Part shown: in pieces, positions 1 through 5,649 of the stretch
Position numbering within the stretch: the stretch's first letter is position 1
Layout: each line of letters begins with the position of its first letter
Assembly (NCBI GenBank): GCA_030600725.1
Contig: JAUVLN010000038.1
Coordinates: forward strand, 1-11,218
Direction: 5' to 3'
Source: Thermoplasmatota archaeon
Lineage (GTDB): Archaea; Thermoplasmatota; Penumbrarchaeia; Penumbrarchaeales; Penumbrarchaeaceae
DNA: 11,218 bases
Position numbers and translations under genes: made by a program
Notes under the pieces: model-generated
Databases searched by the model: none
Told to the model about the DNA's origin: nothing
What the model saw: the letters and a program-made list of their open reading frames with translations, nothing else

Positions 1-963
1 GGGGATCACCAGAAGCCTCACGTCCGGATGTATCGTCCTGTCCCCTAGAACCTTGGCAAGTACCCTCAGATCATCCAGTCTGCCATTTGTGCAGGATCCC
101 ACGAATACCTGATCCACGGCCTTGCCGCCCACGTTCTCGACGGGTTCGACCCTGTCCGGAGAGCCCGGTATCGCGACCTGGGGGCCCATGCCCTCGATAT
201 CTATATGTTTTGTATCCCACTCCCACCGGGGAGCCCTTGGCCCGTAGGTTCCCTTGTCAACCCTGTCCGGGAAGATGGCGACATTCGCCGATGTCTCACA
301 GGCCATATTGGCGATGGTCAATCTGCCGTCATCGGCCAGCCACTCAAGGATCTTGCCATCCATCTCAAGCCCCTGGCCGGAGGCCCCGTTGGACCCGAAC
401 CAGGAGATAAGCCTCAGTGCGATATCCTTGCCCTCGGACCAGACATCGGGGACCCCCTCGAACAGTACACCCACCGGCTTCGGGATCTCGATCCAGACCT
501 CTCCCGATGCCATGGCCACCGCCAGGTCCGTGCTTCCGATGGCCGTGGAGTAAGCCCCCAACGCCCCCCCGGTCGTGATGTGACTGTCCGCACCGATTAT
601 CATGTCCCCCGGATGGACCTTCTCCCCCTCGAAAAGGTGAACATGACAGATGCCTTCCCCCCAGTCCACGTATTCTCCCATCCGGTATCGTGCATTGAAC
701 TCCCGGATCATCCGGCACGCTTCCGCGCTCTCCCTATCCTTGGGTGGGGTGAAGTGATCCAGGTAGATAACGGACCTATCGGCCGCTTTCAGATATGGCA
801 GGCCTCCCCTGTTTATCATGGTTATGGCGGGAGGTGCGGTGACATCGTGCCCCATGATGAGGTCCGGGGAGAATATGGATAGCTCACCGGGTTCCAGCAG
901 CCCCTCCACCAGGTGGTCCTTCAGGATCTTCAGGCTCAATGAGCCTCCGAACCACTCATCCAC
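1..963 (-). CDS. leuC: 3-isopropylmalate dehydratase / homoaconitase large subunit (partial, C-terminus beyond left edge)
   Basis: Aconitase-superfamily large subunit, which isomerises a 2-alkylmalate (2- to 3-isopropylmalate in leucine synthesis, or homocitrate to homoisocitrate) on a [4Fe-4S] cluster in the cytoplasm. I read 321 codons without a stop. The N-terminus (SLSLKIL, then SPDLIMGHD) and the VHPGDMIIGADSHITTGGALGA segment are typical of the family. The motif GSCTNGR, with the first cluster cysteine at C291, lies near the window edge. The later cysteine pair and substrate-binding arginines, roughly the last 100 residues, are outside. The start is taken as a GTG overlapping the end of the upstream synthase gene by 8 bases, which suggests translational coupling. 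An ATG one base out of phase opens a frame that stops after seven codons. The small subunit (leuD) is not in view. Family is certain; leucine versus another elongation pathway is not resolved. Confidence 0.9.
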   Translation of the reverse strand, partial: MDEWFGGSLSLKILKDHLVEGLLEPGELSIFSPDLIMGHDVTAPPAITMINRGGLPYLKAADRSVIYLDHFTPPKDRESAEACRMIREFNARYRMGEYVDWGEGICHVHLFEGEKVHPGDMIIGADSHITTGGALGAYSTAIGSTDLAVAMASGEVWIEIPKPVGVLFEGVPDVWSEGKDIALRLISWFGSNGASGQGLEMDGKILEWLADDGRLTIANMACETSANVAIFPDRVDKGTYGPRAPRWEWDTKHIDIEGMGPQVAIPGSPDRVEPVENVGGKAVDQVFVGSCTNGRLDDLRVLAKVLGDRTIHPDVRLLVIP

Positions 964-2143
964 CTTCCACAGCCCCCTTTGTCATCAATTCGAATCCATT
1001 GTGCCACACGAAATCTATAAGCTCCTTATCGGATGAGAAAGGACCTTTTACAGTTGTATGTTCCTTTATGATGTCGGTAAGCCTGATGAGGTCCTCATCT
1101 TTCAGCCAGTAACCGCTGTTATCCAGAGCGTGCTTTACGGCAGTGCGCCCGGTGTGTTTGCCTATGAGGAAGCTTCCGCTTTCAAGGCCGAAGTCCATTG
1201 GATTGACGAACTCGTAGGTGAGCGGGTTATTGAGAACGCCGTGAACGTGTATACCGGATTCATGCTTGAAGGCGTTGTCTCCCACAAGCGGCTGTGTCAA
1301 TCCGACCTTCAGGTCCATCTCGTCGATGACGGTGTCGCATAGAGAACCCAGTCTATCGGGCCTCAACCTCATCTCTATGTTCATGTGTCTTCTGTGGAAC
1401 ATGAGTGCGACTCCGAGCTGTTCAAGCGAGGCGTTTCCCGCCCTCTCCCCGATGCCGGTGACCGTGACATCCACCTGATCGGCACCTGCCCTTATCGAGG
1501 AAAGCGTGTTCGCGGTGGCAAGTCCCAGATCATTATGACAGTGGACGCCGACAGGTACCCTTCCCTTTACAGCCCTTTTTATGTGCCCGACCATGAGGGC
1601 CATATGTTCCGGAAGTGCGCATCCAACCGTGTCCGCCATATTCACGATATCCGCTCCCGCCCGTACCACCTCCCTCATCATGTTCCCCAGGTAATCCAGA
1701 TGTGTCCGGGTAGAATCCTCGGAACTGAATTGGATCGTGTCGAAGCGACCGGAAGCGTATCTAACGGCCTCTATGGTCTTTCCTACAACCTCGTCCGGCG
1801 TCATGTTGAGCTTGTGTTTCATATGGATGGGCGAGGTGGCTATCCACAGATGTAATCTGGATCTCCTGGCCCTATTCAATGCTTCCTCACACAGTCTGAT
1901 CTCACTTGGTATGGGTCTGCACAGGACCGCCACCTCTGCCTCCTCCACCTCCTTGCAGATCATTCGGATGGCCCTGACCTCGGTGTTGCCGTTTGCGGGA
2001 AAACCGGCCTCTATCACATCGAGGCCGGCCTCATCGAGGGCCTTCGCTATCTTCACCTTCTTTTCGGGCGTCAGGTGAACGCCGGGTGCCTGTTCCCCAT
2101 CCCTGAGGGTTGTATCGAACAACCAGATCTTTCTGCTAGGCAC
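956..2143 (-). CDS. leuA: 2-isopropylmalate synthase / homocitrate synthase family protein
   Basis: DRE-TIM metallolyase that condenses acetyl-CoA with a 2-oxoacid, the first step of leucine synthesis or of a homocitrate/citramalate-type elongation. The 395 residues show FDTTLRDGEQAPG at 9-21 (metal ligand D10, catalytic R14), the metal-binding HCHND at 201-205, GIGERAGN at 230-237 and HESGIH at 294-299. The protein ends soon after the catalytic and linker region. The C-terminal LeuA regulatory domain that brings classical enzymes to about 500 residues is absent, so leucine feedback of the usual kind is not expected. The length resembles AksA/NifV homocitrate synthases and short archaeal LeuA proteins. 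The start is GTG, preceded by GGATGAGGT. The gene is first in an operon with the dehydratase large subunit, which overlaps its end. Family is certain; substrate specificity cannot be settled from motifs, so the symbol is provisional. Confidence 0.88.
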   Translation of the reverse strand: MPSRKIWLFDTTLRDGEQAPGVHLTPEKKVKIAKALDEAGLDVIEAGFPANGNTEVRAIRMICKEVEEAEVAVLCRPIPSEIRLCEEALNRARRSRLHLWIATSPIHMKHKLNMTPDEVVGKTIEAVRYASGRFDTIQFSSEDSTRTHLDYLGNMMREVVRAGADIVNMADTVGCALPEHMALMVGHIKRAVKGRVPVGVHCHNDLGLATANTLSSIRAGADQVDVTVTGIGERAGNASLEQLGVALMFHRRHMNIEMRLRPDRLGSLCDTVIDEMDLKVGLTQPLVGDNAFKHESGIHVHGVLNNPLTYEFVNPMDFGLESGSFLIGKHTGRTAVKHALDNSGYWLKDEDLIRLTDIIKEHTTVKGPFSSDKELIDFVWHNGFELMTKGAVEGG

Positions 2144-2149
2144 CTGTAG

Positions 2150-2158
2150 ACCTCATCC
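2150..2158 (-). promoter_or_regulatory. Ribosome binding site for the leuA-type gene
   Basis: On the minus strand GGATGAGGT lies six bases before a GTG. It resembles the archaeal GGAGGTGAT consensus and supports that GTG as the start of the synthase. Confidence 0.6.
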
Positions 2159-2161
2159 TTT

Positions 2162-2182
2162 TGACCTAACCAACACTGGTCA
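2162..2182. promoter_or_regulatory. Overlapping inverted repeats between TATA box and start of leuA-type gene (candidate operator)
   Basis: Two inverted repeats with slightly different centres are present: TGACC...GGTCA (11-base spacer) and, inside it, ACCA-ACAC-TGGT. They occupy the stretch between the minus-strand TATA box and the predicted transcription start, where a bound repressor would block initiation. No regulator is identified; an Lrp-type or pathway-specific repressor is only a guess. Confidence 0.35.
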
Positions 2183-2183
2183 G

Positions 2184-2193
2184 TTATATTTCC
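2184..2193 (-). promoter_or_regulatory. TATA box of the leuA-leuC operon
   Basis: The minus strand reads GGAAATATAA. With the usual 26-27 base spacing transcription would begin near 2161, giving an 18-base leader that contains the GGATGAGGT ribosome binding site. The same A/T core reads TTATATTT on the plus strand and could also serve the divergent gene. Confidence 0.45.
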
Positions 2194-2342
2194 ACTTGAA
2201 AGGTATTAATCTATGAGGGGAGAGGTATGTGAAAGTGAAAGTGGTCCTGCATCCGCATCCATTTTTCATTTGTGTTTTTATCCGAAGGGATTATCTACAA
2301 CCTGCCCCTCTCATCGGACCGTAGTATGGTCTTTCACGGTTC

Positions 2343-2347
2343 GGAGG
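2343..2347 (+). promoter_or_regulatory. Ribosome binding site deciding the start of the 225-residue protein
   Basis: A perfect GGAGG sits six bases before an internal ATG. It is the reason for preferring that ATG over the earlier in-frame ATG at 2213, which has no such site. Confidence 0.6.
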
Positions 2348-2353
2348 AAATGG

Positions 2354-3031
2354 ATGTTCAAGGAGCTGTCACTCGAGGGATCGCTGCTCAGCGGTTTTGA
2401 ATTCCCTGTCGCGCTTGTTGTTGAGGTTACCAAACAGGGGATCGTCCTGTCGAAGCAGAGGTATCTGAAGGCCCTTGGAGACGTGGTGAATCAGACGATA
2501 CGGTGTGCGTCGATCGAGATGTATGCTCATACAGGATCGTTTCTCGACCCCCATCTCAGATTCGGATCGGATGGCCCGGTGGGCGTTGACCTCCTCTACA
2601 ATTTCCGTGTGGAGAAACACTATTTTTACGAGACGATCGAGGCGATAAAGAGTGGCAAACTCCGAATCAATATGAACAATCCGCAGACGCGGGATATCGC
2701 CAAGGTCCTGATGGAGAAGATAAGGCGGAGGGAGAGTCTCAGCTACAAGAGGCTGAAATCCCAGGAGCAGGGATTGATACTTGAACCCTATATGACACAC
2801 ATGTTGCGGAAGGCGGGTAAGGGGGGGAGGAAGGTCCTGCAGAACGTGGAACTGCTGGACAGGGAAGGGGTACTGAGATGTCAGGTGGATGGGGATACCA
2901 TCGAGTATAAACCGACCCCTGCCCCGGTGATGGAGGTGGATGTCCTGATGATAACCGAGATCGCCTACCTCCCAAACATACTCAAGGATCTGGAGAACCA
3001 CGGATTCAGGCATGAGAAGGCGCCATTCTGA
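2354..3031 (+). CDS. Uncharacterised soluble protein, 225 residues
   Basis: I do not recognise this family. The protein begins MFKELSLEGSLL, has no signal peptide or membrane segment, and alternates beta-like stretches (EFPVALVVEV near residues 15-25; MEVDVLMI near the C-terminus) with charged helices. A strongly basic helical section around IRRRESLSYKRLKSQ lies in the middle, and there is no cysteine cluster or recognisable nucleotide-binding loop. The start was chosen because GGAGG lies six bases upstream. An in-frame ATG 47 codons earlier would add a Ser/Cys-rich segment of low quality. The gene is divergent from the leuA-type operon and convergent with the membrane regulator, with only 7 bases between the two stop codons. 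Codon use (AGG, ATA, frequent G/C third positions) matches its neighbours. It is likely a real protein; function unknown. Confidence 0.72.
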   Translation: MFKELSLEGSLLSGFEFPVALVVEVTKQGIVLSKQRYLKALGDVVNQTIRCASIEMYAHTGSFLDPHLRFGSDGPVGVDLLYNFRVEKHYFYETIEAIKSGKLRINMNNPQTRDIAKVLMEKIRRRESLSYKRLKSQEQGLILEPYMTHMLRKAGKGGRKVLQNVELLDREGVLRCQVDGDTIEYKPTPAPVMEVDVLMITEIAYLPNILKDLENHGFRHEKAPF

Positions 3032-3038
3032 GGTTGGA

Positions 3039-5480
3039 TCATTTACTTCGGTCAATTGAGGTTATCGACGTGGATTTTCCAACCTTCTCCATATCGATCA
3101 ATCCCTTGTCCTTAAGGGCCTTGATATTGTAATTGACGGTCGAGGAGGATAGTTTCAACTCGTCCGCGATGACCTTCTGGGACGTACCGGGCTTCTCCTC
3201 TACCTTGCCCAGGATCCGTCTCTGAACCAGCGTGATATCCCTCCTTTCATTCTCGATCCTGTAACCTGCAGGGTAGAATCTCCTGTAGAGGCCGTCGCGT
3301 TCCGATCTGATCAGTTTCTCACGCTCAAGCGTATACAGATGGTGAGCCAGGGTCCCGTTCGTGAGGTTCAAGTTGACCAGTATGCCCCGGAAATGCTCTC
3401 CGGGGTGGTTCTGGATATAAACATAGATCCTTCTTCTGAGTTTGTTTCCCAGCAGCTTCTGCGGTCTGAGTTTACTGTACAGGGGGAAAGCGGCGCTGAA
3501 GAAGGAGTACCTGAACGCATCGCTTGAGACCAGGGCCAATGCAGTAGCCGTCAGTGTTACGGCACCTGCAACGGAAACCACCATCACGCCCGGGGAGACA
3601 CTCCCGCCTCCCTGCGGGTCCAGATCACCATCGGTGATGGGCCTCCTGGTGATGCTTACCGAGTACAACATCTCGTTGTCCCCCTCATCGTCCTCGTCAA
3701 GCAGATCCTTCGGATCGACCACGGCAACCACCGATTTCGCGGCCGGGCTGGCCTGCCATTCGAATGTGAGGTCGATCGTTCCTCCAGGTGGGATATCGAC
3801 AACGATGGAGGAGATGAGCGGCCTGGATAGGCCCCAGGTGATCTCATATAATGAAACCGATAGGTTGGATGCGGTAGAATATCCTGTGTTCTCCACCGTT
3901 ACGTTGATATAGACCCCCTCCTCCTCGTAAAGCTGCCTTGAGGGCATGGAGATCTCCTTGATCCTCAGGTTGGGCCTGTCGAGAAAGCCGACAGTATGGC
4001 TCATATTGGATGCCGTGGCCCACCCTTCCACCTCGCTTTCAAGCGGGATCAGCAGCTTCACATCAACAACGAAGGCCTCCAGATCGCTACGGTCGAGCGG
4101 TTCGAATCGAATGGTTGCCGCTTTTGTCGTCCCTGGTCCCATGTTGATGGCGGAGGGTTCAAGCTGAACCATGATGTCGTCCGGCACCCCCTCTATCTGA
4201 AGGACAACGGCTATGGCCTCCTCCTTGTAGTTCCTCACCCGGACGATCAATGATATCGGATCGGTGCGGTTGAAGGGTCCCCCGGATATGGAGAGGATCT
4301 CCACCTCGTGGGAGGGTATCACCTTCAAGGTGGAGGTAGCCCAGTATACATCCGCACTATCGGATATGCCGTCGTATTGTACCGTGAAGGTTCCCGATAT
4401 GTCGTCGGGCGGGGTGATATGGGCCTGGTATGCCCTGGTCTCTCCGATGTAGAACTCACCCATCCCGTCATCATCGATCACAACGGTCCAGTCCGGTTGA
4501 ACGGTGCCGTCCAGAAGGATATTGATCAAGGGGTCGAAGGATGAACCGATCACTCCCGAGTGGATCGCATTGAACCTGATGTCCGATGTGCGCCCCTCGG
4601 ATACCTCGACGTACGTTGATAGAGGGTCAAGTGATATGGATGATCCTTTTACTATCTCAAAGGTTATGCTGACCTGATCGTTTGGGGTTCCTATCCCGTA
4701 GAGCTCATTGGCCGTCGACGTGGAATGAATATGGATGGTGAACCTGCCCCCCGGGACGGTCGTCTCGGGAACCTTGATCAGGATCAGCGTCTCGAACGTG
4801 GATCCGAAATCCCCGTCCTCCAGGCCAACATCGATCTCCTGACCCCCCTCCCTGAACTGTATGTCCCAACCTATGTTGTGGTCATCTATCTCAAGGGAGT
4901 AAATATCATTCATCTCCCCAACGTTCTTCAATGTCATCTCCACATAAAGCTGTTCGCCGGGGTAAACGTTAACGGTCTCCAACCTTCCGACTGTATCGGT
5001 CAATGTCAGTTGGTGATCCACCTCCGCGTCGAGGCCGATTATGGCAAGGATATATGCTTTATCGCCGGTCTCCATTCCTTCGGCCTCGACCCTGAAGGGG
5101 TAGTTGATCGTGGTATCGAATATCTCATCGGGGATCGTCACTGCCAGGACCGCCGTATCGCTAACACCCGGTTCGATCGTGAGCAGGCTGCTGATGGAAG
5201 CCGGCCATCCGTCGGGTCCGTCTGCGATGGTTATCATCAACGTCTGTTCCGAGGTGTGTGTGTTATGGAAATGGAGGGTGAAATATGATGTGCTGCCGGG
5301 TCTTTCGATATGCTTGGGAAACCCGTTGAACAGGGGGTCCTCGGGGTCCGCATCTATCGTCACCGTTCCCTCGTTCCAATCCGCCGCCTCACCGGGTAAC
5401 ATGGAAAAAATTGCAAGGACCAAAAGTGAGACCATTAGGAGTAGCGAGGTATGCAACAGTCCTGACCTTACATTTATCAT
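3039..5480 (-). CDS. Membrane-anchored protein with extracytoplasmic NEW3/CARDB-like domains and two cytoplasmic winged helices (putative membrane-bound transcription regulator)
   Basis: Numbered from the ATG at 5480 (813 residues). An N-terminal signal sequence ending near GEA-A (about residue 33) is followed by a large exported part. Two NEW3-like beta domains lie at about 59-135 and 173-260, further beta-rich repeats follow, and a CARDB-like domain at about 503-607 ends in an acidic DEDDEGDNE stretch. Several N-x-S/T sequons are seen. One membrane segment at about 631-653 leads to an aromatic linker (FFSAAFPLYSKL) and two winged helices at about 682-739 and 748-809, the first with NGTLAHHLYTLEREKLI, the second with SSSTVNYNIKALKDKGLI. 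This surface-sensor/TM/wHTH layout is known among euryarchaeal membrane proteins of mostly unknown targets. An ATG five codons earlier (5495) is possible, but the TATA box lies only about 11 bases before it, whereas 5480 fits a leaderless start. The divergent AOR gene is the obvious candidate target; that is inference. Confidence 0.85.
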   Translation of the reverse strand: MINVRSGLLHTSLLLMVSLLVLAIFSMLPGEAADWNEGTVTIDADPEDPLFNGFPKHIERPGSTSYFTLHFHNTHTSEQTLMITIADGPDGWPASISSLLTIEPGVSDTAVLAVTIPDEIFDTTINYPFRVEAEGMETGDKAYILAIIGLDAEVDHQLTLTDTVGRLETVNVYPGEQLYVEMTLKNVGEMNDIYSLEIDDHNIGWDIQFREGGQEIDVGLEDGDFGSTFETLILIKVPETTVPGGRFTIHIHSTSTANELYGIGTPNDQVSITFEIVKGSSISLDPLSTYVEVSEGRTSDIRFNAIHSGVIGSSFDPLINILLDGTVQPDWTVVIDDDGMGEFYIGETRAYQAHITPPDDISGTFTVQYDGISDSADVYWATSTLKVIPSHEVEILSISGGPFNRTDPISLIVRVRNYKEEAIAVVLQIEGVPDDIMVQLEPSAINMGPGTTKAATIRFEPLDRSDLEAFVVDVKLLIPLESEVEGWATASNMSHTVGFLDRPNLRIKEISMPSRQLYEEEGVYINVTVENTGYSTASNLSVSLYEITWGLSRPLISSIVVDIPPGGTIDLTFEWQASPAAKSVVAVVDPKDLLDEDDEGDNEMLYSVSITRRPITDGDLDPQGGGSVSPGVMVVSVAGAVTLTATALALVSSDAFRYSFFSAAFPLYSKLRPQKLLGNKLRRRIYVYIQNHPGEHFRGILVNLNLTNGTLAHHLYTLEREKLIRSERDGLYRRFYPAGYRIENERRDITLVQRRILGKVEEKPGTSQKVIADELKLSSSTVNYNIKALKDKGLIDMEKVGKSTSITSIDRSK

Positions 5481-5501
5481 CACGTTCAAATCCATCTATT
5501 G

Positions 5502-5511
5502 TATATTTAAA
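5502..5511 (-). promoter_or_regulatory. TATA box of the membrane regulator gene
   Basis: TTTAAATATA on the minus strand. Its centre is about 26 bases before the ATG at 5480, the spacing expected if transcription begins at or next to that codon. No ribosome binding site is seen before either candidate start. Confidence 0.5.
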
Positions 5512-5557
5512 TGATATAGTACAGATGTTGGAATGTTGAGCGGTGGGGTTTTCAGCG

Positions 5558-5571
5558 TATTGTGAGCAATA
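5558..5571. promoter_or_regulatory. Inverted repeat in the regulator/AOR intergenic region (candidate regulator site)
   Basis: TATTG-TGAG-CAATA, with perfect five-base arms, lies about 30 bases upstream of the AOR TATA box and about 50 bases upstream of the regulator TATA box. That is where an activator or autoregulator could act on both genes. Likeness to the lac operator core is coincidental. Confidence 0.35.
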
Positions 5572-5590
5572 TGATCTACCGAGCATTTCG

Positions 5591-5600
5591 AAATATAGAT
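5591..5600 (+). promoter_or_regulatory. TATA box of the AOR-ThiS operon
   Basis: AAATATAGAT, preceded by TTTCG, is the best TATA-like element before the AOR gene. Standard spacing puts the transcript start near 5621 and leaves a leader of about 29 bases containing GGAGG. Confidence 0.5.
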
Positions 5601-5635
5601 TACATAGTTTGAACATCATGCCCCATTGCCTTGCA

Positions 5636-5640
5636 GGAGG
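5636..5640 (+). promoter_or_regulatory. Ribosome binding site deciding the AOR start
   Basis: GGAGG directly abuts an ATG at 5641 and lies nine bases before the in-frame ATG at 5650. A site touching the start codon cannot work, so 5650 is preferred over both 5641 and an upstream TTG. Confidence 0.6.
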
Positions 5641-5649
5641 ATGTCAGAA

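Noticed and set aside
205..882. Long plus-strand open frame opposite the dehydratase gene
   Set aside because: It is a shadow of the minus-strand aconitase-family gene, which has clear family motifs; its own translation is Pro/Arg/His-rich and unlike any protein.
2369..3055. 228-codon minus-strand frame opposite the unknown 225-residue protein
   Set aside because: The plus-strand frame has a GGAGG site and codon use like its neighbours. The minus-strand translation is rich in His, Leu and Pro, overlaps the end of the regulator gene, and has no ribosome site.
5558..5571. Likeness of TTGTGAGC to the E. coli lac operator
   Set aside because: The genome is archaeal with no LacI-type gene in view; the short match is chance.
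5626..5649. Upstream TTG or ATG (5641) as AOR start
   Set aside because: The GGAGG would lie inside the coding sequence (TTG) or touch the start codon (5641); the ATG at 5650 has workable spacing.
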